The position numbers and the translations under genes were made by a program. Positions 1 to 11,624 of a stretch of 64,000 nucleotides of DNA are shown piece by piece. Every line of letters begins with the position of its first letter. Positions within the stretch are counted from its first letter, which is position 1. Source of the stretch: Pyronema omphalodes (taxonomy: Eukaryota; Ascomycota; Pezizomycetes; Pezizales; Pyronemataceae); assembly GCA_024516155.1 (NCBI GenBank), contig JAJJXM010000033.1, positions 496,001-560,000 on the forward strand, written 5' to 3'. Below the pieces are notes generated by a model. The model had not been told where the DNA came from. It saw only the letters and a list, made by a program, of their open reading frames with translations, and made no database searches.

Positions 1-64
1 CGGTAAACACCGAGGCACGAGACACGGCGGCGCAGAAATCGAATTGTTTACCTCGAATACCCAC

Positions 65-1258
65 ATGGCACGAACGCCAAAACGAAAGCCACGACAGAGC
101 AAAGTTCTCGCGAAAGCGCCCCGAGTGAGCCTAGAAAGCCTCATGGACCCCGAAGAGCAACTACCATGGTTTCATGACCCCGAATACACCGAAGGGATAG
201 TTGTGAATCTCCTACGAAGTAAGGACGATTCCCGAACGACAGAGTATGTCCGATATCGAGATTGGATTCTGCACAAGGGGCTCGAAAGTCCCGATGATAT
301 CCTTCGCTGGCGAAGATATACTGTAGCTATTGAAGACGCATGGGCGGAATCAGAAGAGCGCAACGAACACCTTAATGCCGCGATCGAGGATCTGGAGCAC
401 GACGCCGCCGTTTTGTCGAATCAGAACAACACCCTTGAACAAGATCTAGAGACAGCACGAGCCGAGATCAAGTCGCTACAATCTGACAATTGCGCTTTGA
501 AAAACAGAGTTTCAGATGCGGAAAAGGCGGTGGTCCGTATGGCTTTATCGACGTCAACAAAGGGTCCGGGAGCCCCACATTGTTTTACTATCGATACCCA
601 GATATTACCGACCTTCAACGGCGAACGTAGCGGTGAGGCGGTCAAGAACTTTTTGAATCTTCTTGTGCGATATTTTGTCGTCCGTTGCCATGAAATAAAT
701 TGGCTTGGACCGGTGGATAACCGAAGCGAGACGCCGACGGATGATAGTGCGACGGTCACTTCTCAGTCCATGGCACCTCGAAAGGATGGCTGGACACGAT
801 ATGCGCTCTGCCAGTTACGGGGTGATGCGATAATGTGGGCTTCTGCAAAGTTTCCACCGGAACTTCCAGAACCTTCATGGGACGAATTTTGTGCGAGTCT
901 GCGGGAGGAATATGTGCCGGTTACCTTGTTAAATGAGCAGTGGAGGTTATTGTCCATTTCACCCAATGGTGATGTGGCGACGTTTAATGACGAGTTTATG
1001 CGCTATCGGTATCAGTTAGATCCTTTGGCTTCGATGCCAGTGGATCAGCTTATTGACATTTATGCCGATAAGCTTCAGCCGAAAATATCGGCTCATTCTG
1101 ATGCCGTGATGTATCGAAGTCTATGTCGGAATATTGATCGGGAATTTTCCTTGGAAGCATTATTAGCTTATGTGAAAGATATGGATATTGCAAGGACGCC
1201 GCATAAAAGCAAAAAGCATGCGGAAGGATTTTCTGGTCCAGGAAGAAGTTCTTTTTAA
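65..1258 (+). CDS. Gag-like protein of a Ty3/gypsy-type retroelement (no pol)
   Basis: The single-exon frame reads 397 aa from the first in-frame ATG at 65. It is also open upstream to the window edge, so the gene may be 5'-partial. After a basic N-terminus there is a heptad-rich coiled coil (roughly residues 80-150). A Gag-type region follows (roughly 180-350), with the pattern FNGERSGEAVKNFL, then LRGDAIMWA, then SWDEFCASLREEYVP; this Trp/Phe spacing is known from retrotransposon Gag proteins. The C-terminus is basic (HKSKKH) and stops where a CCHC zinc knuckle would normally come; none is present. No protease, reverse transcriptase or integrase frame follows in the next 1.2 kb. It is either a Gag relic, a non-autonomous element, or a domesticated Gag gene. 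The intact frame with no internal stop makes heavy RIP damage unlikely. Confidence 0.6.
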   Translation: MARTPKRKPRQSKVLAKAPRVSLESLMDPEEQLPWFHDPEYTEGIVVNLLRSKDDSRTTEYVRYRDWILHKGLESPDDILRWRRYTVAIEDAWAESEERNEHLNAAIEDLEHDAAVLSNQNNTLEQDLETARAEIKSLQSDNCALKNRVSDAEKAVVRMALSTSTKGPGAPHCFTIDTQILPTFNGERSGEAVKNFLNLLVRYFVVRCHEINWLGPVDNRSETPTDDSATVTSQSMAPRKDGWTRYALCQLRGDAIMWASAKFPPELPEPSWDEFCASLREEYVPVTLLNEQWRLLSISPNGDVATFNDEFMRYRYQLDPLASMPVDQLIDIYADKLQPKISAHSDAVMYRSLCRNIDREFSLEALLAYVKDMDIARTPHKSKKHAEGFSGPGRSSF

Positions 1259-2476
1259 GTGGTGTTGGGTAGTTGTATATAATACACTTATGAAACCATA
1301 GTGACTGAGATGGGGCCGGTATTGCCATAGATCTCGCAAGTCAGTAATGATAATGATAATTCGGTAATCCTCAAGGTAAATCCTAATGTAAAATTCGTCA
1401 TGCGTGAACTACTTCCGAGTGATCCTTTCTAGTCTGACGATTACAAGGCTGATTCGGTCGAGGATCAGCGGGTGCCAGATATAGTGCGAAAACGCCGTGG
1501 ATTCGAGATACTATCCAAGGGAATTAGAATCATGTTAGGAGAACCAAAAGGGCACATGGTTTGGTTTGATAGCTTGCCAGTATTGTCCTGAATATTTGGT
1601 TAGAAATCCTTTGCGCAAATAATCTTCAAAATATCCATATAGCCCATGTCAGGATCGTAGCGGCGAAGGTAGACGGTGGTTAACATTCTGCATCGAAAGT
1701 CAATTCAGAATACATGTGTCTAATTAGTTGCAGTCTCTCGCGAGTGGATGTTGATGAATTCTACTCAAAGAGGGCAGGCCACGAACATTGAAGCTTTCTT
1801 AATCTTGGCGATGAATATTTGATTTGAGCGCGCATTCGGTCCCCGAGTCTTTGTCGTCGAGTTTACCGTATAATTTGATCGAGAAAAGGTGTTCTGAGCT
1901 GTGATAAGTGAAAAGTTCTAGCAATGGAGGTGGAAGGCAATGGTTATTCTCTATAGCCAAGCTTCACGGAATGTGGCAGCTGGATTCTCTTCTTGTTGAC
2001 CGCATCCGTCTTCACAGCAAATTCTCCACCTCCACCAAACTTCTGTTTTGCATAACTGATCTCGGCTATGCTTTAGAATATCTTTCTTGTCGGCCATTTG
2101 AACACAGCCGACCATGGAAAATATGTGGTAGAATCTCTACATGGAGAATGATAATAATAATCAGCGCAATAACATGAAAATTCGTACTCAGACGAATCTC
2201 AGACTACAGAAAGACCTTTAGCAATAGGTTGAATAACGTCACAAAGCCGCAGCCGGGTGAAAATTCCATCGAACTGGGCTCTTCAATCGGTCTATTGTGA
2301 GTTTTCGAGGAGGATGCACATTGGAGGATCGCAGGGTTGGGTCACTCAATAGCCCATCGGTGATCGCATGAACATCGTATGTCACCAAGTATTTAACGTC
2401 CTGCCAAACTTTATACATTCAAATAGTTTGAATATCATATTCAGAGACAATGGATCACTACAGATACTATTTCTCG
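1259..2476. other. Intergenic, no gene seen
   Basis: I see no coding frame with family resemblance between the Gag-like frame and the 3' end of the hydrolase gene. I also see no long terminal repeat that would close a retroelement on this side. Confidence 0.5.
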
Positions 2477-3965
2477 CTACTTTCCTTGCTCTGCACGAAG
2501 CTTGTCGTAGTTGATCACGGCATCCAGTATCGTCTGAGCACCGATTGAACTTGATGGAGTCAGCAACAGTTCTCAGAATAAAAAAGAAAGCTTACCAGTC
2601 TTCAGGGCTACAGTATTCCATAGGATGGTGGCTAACACCCTCCTTGCATTGCACAAAAATCATACCCGTTGGGCATATTCTGCTGGTGTGAACACTATCA
2701 TGCCCAGCACCACTCATTATATCCATTGTCTTGTCTTCTCCAACCACTCCATCCGCAGCTTTTCTGATTGCATCCCTACAATCTGGATGGAACTGAATTT
2801 CCGAGCTGTCGGTTTCCACCTCAATTTTGATATCAACACCCTTTCCATCTTCCATCGCAATCCTTTCGAATCCCTCGGTGCACTTCGCATGGATCTGCTT
2901 CACCACCTCGTGGCTTGGGTGGCGAATATCAAGCGTAAATACCACCTGTGCCGGCAAAGTATTTGTTGAGGAACCCAGTGGTAACTTGAAAACTCCTGTA
3001 GACACCAATGCACCTCTTTCATGTGCCAATTGATTTGAATGAACCACCATTTTAGCTGCCGCTAAAAGCGGGTCTTTACGGGCATTAAACGGCGTAGTAC
3101 CAGTATGCGCATCTCTTCCGTCCACCGTTACAGTAAGCCATCGGTAAGCCTGTGCACCAGTTACAACACCGACTTTCTTATTCGCACCCTCGAGAATAGG
3201 TCCTTGCTCGATGTGGAGCTCGAAATGCGCACCGAGCGGGTAAGAGGCGGAGGAACATGTCAGTTCACCCAGGTATCCGTGACGCTGAAGTTCAGCTTTG
3301 GTGGTGGTGGATGGATTCATGATATCCGCGAGATTCCAGGCATCTTCGAGGGGAGTAACACCGGCCCAGACCCCGGATGCGTGCATTGACCTCGGGAAGC
3401 GTGCTCCTTCCTCGCTGGATAATGTCAGTCAAATGTCCCATAATATCAATCGCCGGGAAGAGGTATTACTTCGTCCAGTTAACAACTCCAATGTCGTAGT
3501 TTGTTTCATAACCATTTTCATGAATCGTTCTCAAAGCTTCTAGCCCAGCAACTACTCCAAGAATACCATCGTAACGTCCTCCACGGGGTTGTGTGTCTAA
3601 ATGGCTACCAATAGCAGTCATAGGACCTCCATTCTTTCCTTTACGACGCGCGAAGATGTTGCCCATGTTGTCGATGGTTACATCACAGCCTAGGTTTTTG
3701 GTCTCGGAAACGAACCAAGCGCGGACTTTTGCATCGTCATCAGAAAGGGCGAGACGCGCCATGCCGGTGTCGGTAGGGTTTCTGGGAAATCATTAGGATA
3801 CTTTAAAGATTTTGGAAGAAAATAATCAGAGAAATGGTGAACTTACGGCCCATATCTGTGCGCTGCACCCCATTGGCAAGAGGCATGAATCGTATCCCAA
3901 AGACGTGTAGAGTTGATAGTAAGTCCCGAAAGACGGTTCGGAAACGCTGGTACAAAACGCTGCAT
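2477..3965 (-). CDS. N-carbamoyl-L-amino-acid hydrolase / beta-ureidopropionase-like (M20 amidohydrolase)
   Basis: Four-exon model on the minus strand: 3965-3847, 3781-3470, 3414-2596, 2549-2477, giving 440 aa. Donors are GTAAGT, GTAATA and GTAAGC, and frame is kept across every junction. The protein has the M20 amidase/carbamoylase layout. A GSHLDT motif (H100) and DGILG (D111) are followed by NEEGARF (E145/E146, rebuilt across the second intron), HFELHIEQGP (H211) and SGAGHD (H382); these are the usual di-metal ligands and catalytic acid of the family. The last small exon restores the typical ending with ILDAV and YDKL. The family cleaves N-carbamoyl or ureido groups from amino acids in hydantoin, pyrimidine or purine-derived catabolism; the exact substrate cannot be read from sequence. 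It is divergent from a diaminopropionate ammonia-lyase gene, 348 bp from ATG to ATG, which suggests co-regulation. The N-terminus lacks a clear targeting peptide, so it is probably cytosolic. Confidence 0.9.
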
Positions 3966-4313
3966 GATGATATTTGAGATGCTCAAGATGCTCTAGCGGC
4001 CGTTGCGAGAAGCGGCAAGGTATTTGATAGATACAGAGATGAAGCGGGCTTTGAACCCCGCGTATTGCCTCGGTAGCTCCCCGCAGTTCGCTTCACTATG
4101 GATACTGTGGGGTCATCCGTGCATAATTGTTTCCTGATGCTGGAAGGTGGATTGCGGTTAAATTTTGGCGATACGGCGGGGACTTTAAGGCATGTGTAGG
4201 GTTTAGGGTTAACGGCCCCGCATTTTGAAGACCGCGCATCGCGGACTCGGTGACGTCGCAAGTCTAGAAGTTCAGTACCTAGCGTCAGTCGTCTTCTAGC
4301 GAAGCTTGTTCCG
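3966..4313. promoter_or_regulatory. Shared divergent promoter region
   Basis: 348 bp separate the two start codons and must hold both promoters and 5' leaders. A tandem GATA pair (TTTGATAGATAC, about 4022-4033) matches the HGATAR core bound by fungal nitrogen GATA factors. That would suit nitrogen-catabolic genes, but single short motifs are weak evidence. A GC-rich block (4040-4110) with short inverted segments lies in the middle. Confidence 0.45.
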
Positions 4314-5507
4314 ATGTCTTTAGATATTCACCCCGATCATTCCGGGGATATTTACGCCAACGGTATTTACATCAACCCAGAAGCCGCAGAATGGACATCT
4401 GAATTCCATCCCAGCTCCAATGCTCTCGAATTCCACCGGCGACTTCCCGGATACTCCCCGACCCCGTTGATTTCTCTTCCGTCAATAGCATCGTCACTAG
4501 GACTACGCCATCTCCTAATCAAAACTGAAACTTCTCGTTTCGGCCTTCCAGCATTTAAGATCTTAGGCGCATCTTTTGCTACATTCCGCACACTATGCGC
4601 GCATTTCAATTTACCGGATGATGCAACGTTAGAAGATATCGCTATCGCAGCAGAGGGAAAAATTACGCTGGTTGCTACCACAGACGGAAATCATGGACGA
4701 GCAGTGGCTTGGATGGCAAAGAAGCTGCGCGTAGGATGTCAAATTTTTGTTCCAGATTTTGTCAGCCAGCCTGCTCGGGATGCGATCGCAGGGGAGGGGG
4801 CTATTGTAAATGTTGTCGAAGGGGATTATGACGGGGCAGTTATGGTTGCTAGAAAGTTTACGGAGGAAACGGAGAATTCATTTTTGATCCAGGATGCGGC
4901 TTGGGATGGGTATACAGTTATTCCAAAAGTTTGTCTGATCCTTCGTTTTTATAGAAATTGGAACTAATAAGGAGATGTACAGTTCATTGTAGAGGGGTAT
5001 ACCACCATGTTAGTTGAACTAGATCTGCAAGCACAAGAGCAAATTGGACGACCGGTGGATGTGGTTCTAGTTCCAGTTGGAGTTGGGTCACTGGCCGAAG
5101 CAGTTACCAGTTATTACAAACGCAAAGGAGGAAATGCTACTACCATCATATCTGTTGAACCAGAAACCGCCGCTTGCCTTCAACATAGTCTTCGAAATGG
5201 CTTTGAGTCAATCGAAACAAGTTCAACAATCATGGCAGGACTGTGTTGTGGGACTGTGTCCGATTCTGCTTGGCCGGTTCTGAGCAAGGGGGTTGATGTT
5301 TCTACAGTGGTATCGGATAAGGAGGCTCATAGAGCAGTTGCAGATTTGAAGGATCTTGGGATCAACGTTGGACCATGTGGTGGAGCAACCTTGGCTGGGC
5401 TGAGGAGGGTTGCTGGGGTTAAGCTACTGAGAGAGTGGTTGGGAGAGGAATTTGTTGTTGCAATGCTGTGCACAGAGGGAGCTCGTTACTACGAGATACC
5501 AACATAG
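4314..5507 (+). CDS. Diaminopropionate ammonia-lyase (PLP fold-type II)
   Basis: Two exons, 4314-4928 and 4983-5507, with a 54-nt intron (donor GTTTGT, branch CTAAT, acceptor TACAG) at phase 0; 379 aa. Splicing rebuilds PKFIVEGYTTM. The protein is a tryptophan-synthase-beta-fold PLP enzyme. The motif FGLPAFKILGASFA puts the Schiff-base lysine at K82, TTDGNHGRAVAW (from about residue 122) is the substrate/cofactor Asn loop, and the GVGSLAEAV stretch in exon 2 is the phosphate-binding glycine loop. The FGLxAFKxLGAS signature separates diaminopropionate ammonia-lyase from threonine deaminase. The family converts 2,3-diaminopropionate to pyruvate and ammonia. In enterobacteria its homologue (ygeX) also sits near amidohydrolase-type genes, matching the divergent hydrolase neighbour here. 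Length is normal for the family (about 380-400 aa). Confidence 0.9.
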
Positions 5508-8500
5508 TTTGTGGGTACTACTTGAGCTGGATACATTTCAAACTTTGATAAGGATTCCAAGGCTGTACGAGACGTTCACTTACACAATTTTGGTGATAAT
5601 CGTTTTTGTGTGACGGGTGTAATCAGTAGTGACGGAGCTATGCATTATGTAATGGTGAAATCAGAATGTAATGTATTCCAAACTGCATTTGCTTGTTGTT
5701 CGAATACTGAAGTTATCTAACCGCTTATAATCGGGCTTTCTACAGCATTTCAATTGTTTTTCACCCTGATCACATGTTTAATCATCAGGCGGCGTACCAC
5801 TGCCGGTAAACCCATGCATCACAAGCTGGAAATTGAGGAAATTATGCCAAGAAGCATGTCTCCGTCGGCAAAAATTATGCATATATATAAATTCCGAGAT
5901 CGAGTCGGCACTGTGTTAAAATGGGAAAATAAGCCAAGAGCATAGGGACACGTTACCACCGGTACTCGACATTCAAGTATGCATACTTACACGTATCCGT
6001 TCGGGACTTGAGTGTTGTAAAATCACAGTTGGAAACCCAGCTAAGTAGAATATGTTTAGGCGATAAGCCGCATTGAATATGTAATGTAATTAATCAAGGT
6101 TTATGACTGTTCTAATTGCTGGCGATATTGGAAACTTCGTAGAAAATTCTCGCTTAGTGCAGATTCAAGGGTCTATATTATTTTGCATCATCAAAATTGA
6201 CGGTACCTACGCCACACCGTCCTCGCTGCACAACTGGTTGAGCGGCGGTAGAACACGAAGGCATTATAAAAACTCTTTCTACTTCCTTATGCACTCTCAA
6301 TTCTTATTTATTCTTACGGATTATGATAATTGACTGTGGCGATGAAGTAAGCTCATGTGAGCATTTCGTCCATTATATGCGTTTCACGTGGTGAAGCAGC
6401 GATTTGCAACTTCTCCGTTGACATCAACCATCGTTAAACATGACATAAATCTCAGAATCATACGATTATTTGAGTTGACGATTATTGAAAAGATCACGAG
6501 AATATCTTTCGTCTTGGTCTAATAGTAGAAACAAACAACTGGTCACTGCGTACACACGCCGCTCGATTAGTGAGTAATAAATCATGTACAACATAGTCAC
6601 CAGCATGATCGGATCTCACGATCTATTCCCACCCCTAAGTAATGAACTACCGGAATGAGTCTAGAAGTAGTGAGTGCCGCATTGAACAATTTTCCCGAAT
6701 AAGGCATCGTTATACACGTCTAATCTTTGTGTCGCCGGGCTCCGGCGAGGTCGTCTGTGTGCAGAAACGGGCATGCATCGGTCCTCAAACGTTGATGGAT
6801 ACTCACACTAGGCACCCATTCCATGTATATCGTGCATCAAAATCTTGGCCAAATTGTTTGAATTCGGCGGACCAATGGATCGATATTGATGGACAATAAT
6901 CGTTTCACGGTCAACCAAGACACAATGTTCTTTTTGTTCAAATTTCGCCCCGGAAAACAGATGAAATCCTATGGTGAAAAACATCAGTCGATTCGTCCAG
7001 ACTTTTACTAGTTCCTCAGTAAAACTGTAATTAGGAGTCATCAGTGATATTGGTACGCCACCTGATCACCTCGTCAATCGATCTCGTTAAGCTAAGCGGC
7101 CCGACGGTTACTACCTATCAAAAACTACTGTTTGTACAAGAGATCCCCAGATTGAAGATTTGATACGATGCATGCTTAGGCTACACATGCTGAAACTTTA
7201 TCAAAATTACCACAGCTATTAGTGAATATTGCGCCGTTAACCTTAACTCGCCAAGCAGGGTTCAAGAAGTACACATCAAGCCTTTCATATGCTTCAGGCC
7301 TCTGTATTGTATATCCATCCGAGCTCTAACAAATAGCTTCACGTGAAGCTGTAATTATAGTTGCCCAATTTCATGGATTGAAGCTATCACAGCTGACAAC
7401 AAATGTGCTTCTATATACTGAAAGAGGTGGCGAAATACAGTATTGTTTAAGCGAAAAATAACCCTACGGAACTCCTGCAAAACATCGCCAAGCCTCTGCT
7501 CGAGACTTTCCCAGTAACATATGTACGACATCTCTGCGCATGAACTACGCACTATGTATCCGGCGTGGAGCCGAAGAGCATCTAACGGTGCAGACATGTA
7601 TGTAACTGCACAATGAAAGCTCCGGAATTTACTGCAAGCCACTTTTTTCTTAATGATAAATCTTTATGAGGACAAACTTCGGAGATACCTTCCCTGAAGA
7701 GCGAAATTACGAAGGAATGTCTTGGGGAATTCATGCAAGGGCTCTTTCATTGTCTGATTGATACATACTCATTGTCGTCATAACTTGTTTATGAGGTATC
7801 AGTTAGCTATAATTCTGAAGACCTTTTACAATCGTGTATAGAAATTTGAGATGAAAATAGTTACAAGATGCGGTGGTAGATACCAAGATGTATATCTACG
7901 GCTGATGAGATGACTACATAAAATGGCGGTGTGCAACATTTCGCATATCAATAACTACCGGAAACAACTTCTGCAATGTATATGCAGGTAACCGAGTTGA
8001 AAACTGCCCTTAATAAAAAAGAAATAGCAGCAACTTCCACTGCGATTGTGTGAACTTCGGGTTGCAATTGACGAATCCGAAATAGATGCACTGGCTTGAA
8101 AATAAGGTTCGCCGCCTTCTGGAGCAATCGATCAGTATTCTACGATTCATCATTGAATTTGCGCATTCTTGAAAGCACAAGGATAATGATGTAGAACTCT
8201 ACGATATCATGTAGACGTTTTTGTCTACACCTGCATGAGTATTAGGAACTGCAAAACCAGGACCAGAGATGCGAGAACGTTGCATGTACGATATTTTCTC
8301 TAGAGACAACCAACTTTTTTGATTGCTTGCAGATGTTTACTAGGATGATCTAGTAGTAAGGGCGAATATTCGAAATCACGTTTGATGTAGTACTCGCTAC
8401 AATTTGCTTGATAGTCGAACTTATTTAAGTCTCAGAAATGCCCCCCAACAATTCATCCCCATCTCAAACAAAGGACAGCCTCCAGCGAAGCAGTCTAACC

Positions 8501-8908
8501 CCCTACAATAAAAGCAATTAATTGCAACAATCTATATATTATATAATAACTTCAACAAAATCCTCAAGTCAATTGAGTTGACGAAACCCTTCAATACCGA
8601 CAACTCGGATATATATAAACGCTTACCGACATTTCTGGACCCTTATCAAACCCTTTCCCCACAAATCTTGCTTGGTACCGACCCGTTCGTCTCTCCCTTC
8701 CCTTCCGTCCGCCGCTAGTTACCCTAAACTCATTACTGTAGGACAATCCCATCTCACCAGGATCATTCCGAAGTTCTCGAAGTCGCAAATCTCAAGACTC
8801 CTATCAAAAAGCTCCACCAACATCTATTATAATTCCTTATCCAAGATTCACTTTTCTCCTCACCCACCAAACCAAACCAAACCAACCCGTATAACAACAG
8901 TTACCACC
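5508..8908. other. Long intergenic region, no gene seen
   Basis: 3.4 kb with stops in all frames and only short ORFs of no recognisable composition. No tRNA, inverted terminal repeats or clear transposon remnant was found by eye. The last 400 bp (8500-8908) become C/T-rich and are probably the promoter and leader of the small gene that follows. Confidence 0.5.
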
Positions 8909-9142
8909 ATGTGCAGCTGGGAAAGAATCGAATACAGAGTCTGTGGCCACACCCACAAGCGTCTTGTCGGCTACTGTCACTTTGCCCGAAACGACCCGTT
9001 CCGCCAATGTTTCGGCGTCCAAACTACAAGGCGTGAAAGGGCTGCAGATGTCACTGAACAATGTCCCCACTGTCCTAATGTTCAATCCCAGACTCAGCAG
9101 CCTGGGCATCAAATGCAGGATGCGCACATGATGGAAGCGTAG
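8909..9142 (+). CDS. Small Cys/His-rich fungal protein of unknown function
   Basis: 77 aa starting at an ATG in an ideal fungal context (ACCACCATG at 8903-8911). The frame is open further upstream, but that part reads as a C/T-rich leader, so I chose this start. The protein begins MCSWERIEYRVCGHTHKRLVGYCHFARND, with C2, C12, H14, H16, C23 and H24, and has a second CPHC pair near residue 52. The spacing suggests one or two small metal-binding knuckles. This resembles a group of short ascomycete hypothetical proteins that start with MCxW and contain CGH and YCHxARND; that likeness is from memory. No signal peptide or membrane segment is visible. No function can be assigned. Confidence 0.7.
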   Translation: MCSWERIEYRVCGHTHKRLVGYCHFARNDPFRQCFGVQTTRRERAADVTEQCPHCPNVQSQTQQPGHQMQDAHMMEA

Positions 9143-10500
9143 GGTGGTATATATAGCGGTGATGGAAAAGAGGAGTGGGGTACAGAAGGTTGGAATAAAG
9201 GGCTACGAAGAATGGGGTTCATTGGTTGGGCGTTCTTGTTCTTTTTTTTTCTTGCTTGGTATTCTTACTATAAAATTACTGTTTTATCAACTATAAATTC
9301 TTTGGCTCACACTTCAAACCGCTATGATGTCATTGTAACAATAGTTGTTTTTCCCGAAGAATAATTTCCCATATTACCGTGACGCCGCACATTATCTACC
9401 TATGCTAGCTTGAATCTTGTCTTAACCCCATCTTCTTAGCCTCCCATCCTCTATATTCTCCAATCCCATCATCAACAAAGATAAGGCTCCTATTTCCAAT
9501 CCTAGCTCAAAAAACAACATCACTCATACACAATTTATACTTCCATAGATCCTACAGCTGAAACCACATCCATCTTGCGTCATATCCCAACTTCCTAACC
9601 CCCGAAAGTGCAGAAGCCAATCCAAAAGTGCAACCCGGCACCACTAGCGAATCACTCGTCATGTCTCAAGAATTACGACATGCACCATGGCAGCTTAGCG
9701 CTGTACGCTAGGGAATAGAGGCCGATGGAGCTAAATGCATATATAAATTATAACATACATAGTACTATTGCGATTTGCGAGGCCGACTAATTACCATATA
9801 TACCTTGACAAGCTAGCGCAAAGGCTAGCAAAGAAGACGGTAGAGAAATAAAAGCTTAAAAGGATTTAGGTATATAAGGTTGGCTTGCATTATCAAAGCA
9901 CATTGCTTATATTATTAATAGAAGTATATATACTTTTGAAACATGGAGGATGATTTATATAGATACTTGATGTTGATTTGTATTTTCTGGTCTCCGCTTA
10001 ATGAGCTATGGATATCCTTGACAAGGCTTGATTTAATTTGATATTGACAAACGTTGTTGACCTTGTGGTTATAACGTATGTTATAACCAGCTGTTACTCG
10101 TATCTATATATAAATCGTCTCGCTGGGATTCGCTCTATGGTATATATCATCATTAATATTCCAGGCTTGTATATATCTTATCATTAAGGATTATATGTTA
10201 ATCCATCTCTTACTCTTTTCAGCACGGTGTTTATCGAAGTCGATCTTGGAGGTCGGCTTGTGGTTGGATTTTATCTTCATATTCCTATACTGAAGGTTGA
10301 GGACTCAATAGCAGTCAGGACGGTGTTAATAATTATCGATAAACTTGGGTCCCGTGTGCTGTGACAGTAGTAATGTGGAGTGGAGTTGATGCAGATGATT
10401 ACTTTGCTGAGCTTTGCTGAGCCCCGCTGAGCCCCGCTGAGCTTCGCTTAAATGACCAACCCTCCCGCTACCCACCTCCCAGCGGAACCAGAAGTCATTA

Positions 10501-10538
10501 TCCCCAATCCCCAATCCCCAATCCCCAATCCCCAATCC
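10501..10538. repeat. 7-bp tandem array, unit TCCCCAA
   Basis: Five uninterrupted copies of a 7-bp unit. It is one of several C-rich short arrays in the 10-19 kb stretch. Confidence 0.85.
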
Positions 10539-10964
10539 ATTCACACACAGCACCAAAGCCCCATCAAGATCTCAACCGGAATATACAAAGTATTCATTCC
10601 AATATCTTTATCTTCACGACTTCCATATTCCGTATACCGATACATATAAAGTTATGACAATATTCAATGATATTTTATTTCTGTTTTCCTTTTTATTTCT
10701 GTTTTCCTTTTTATATCCGTTCTCTTTTATTTAGTACCCGTCATGACATGATACGAGCTATTAGACAATCTTATACCTTCCAAACACCTTCAAAAAAAAT
10801 CCAGAACCCCATCCCCTCACCACCCCCAACATCATCATACCAAACTCGAAACTTGAAGCCGCCGGTACTAGGTAGTAGTAAGTTGTAATACAAATACCCG
10901 AGTATCTAATACAAAAGATGTTTTATGTTGTATGTTATACCTTATATCTTATATCGTATATCTC

Positions 10965-10998
10965 TCCCTCCCCCCCTCCCCCCCTCCCCCCCTCCCCC
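10965..10998. repeat. C-rich tandem array, unit CCCCCCT
   Basis: About four to five copies of a 7-bp polypyrimidine unit on the plus strand. Such strand-asymmetric tracts are common in fungal intergenic DNA. Confidence 0.8.
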
Positions 10999-11624
10999 CT
11001 CTCACCCTGTCCCCCTCCCCCTCACCCCGTCCTCCATCCCCAACATCAACCGCCAAAAAAAAGAAAAAGCCCAGAGAAGAAATTCCATAGATCTCCCGGT
11101 AATCAAGTCAAGACCGGCAGAAAGTGTTGCAGCGGACTTGGGGTTGAGGTTGAGCTAAGTCTAGTATTACCGGAAGTGTTTATACATGATCCCAAGTCCC
11201 AGGATCGTGATGATGGGGATGATGTATTCCAGTATTATATCTTACTGATTTCCAGCCGAACTGATGTTCAGGGTGTTTCTGTTTTCCTGTGTGTGTGTGT
11301 GTGTGTGTATCCCTTATAGTTTGAAAGTAATTATATCCAAGGCCACTCATGAAGCTTAATGCAACACTCCCAGCAGCATCTTTCTAAATTCTACCACATT
11401 TCATTTTCCCCGAAGCTAAAAATTTCCAGAAGCATTTCCTTTTTTTAATTACTTGATTGCTTAATTGCTTAACTGATTAAAACAAAAATAACATCGTCCT
11501 AAATGCATCCATCCCCCCAAGCGAGAGTAAGTAACATGGGTATTTGTATCTTCCATCTCTCCTCTCTTCCATCTCTCCTTTCCTCTTCCCATCCCTTCAT
11601 CCCCTCCCTCCATAATTGCTAAAT

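Larger units (their letters stand above)
9143..11624. other. Intergenic, AT-rich then microsatellite-rich
   Basis: No gene seen. 9143-10440 is AT-rich with many TATA-like runs. 10380-11310 carries several short tandem arrays (listed separately) and ends in a (TG)n run at about 11289-11308. The last 300 bp are the likely 3' untranslated region of the Dap1-like gene on the minus strand. Confidence 0.5.
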
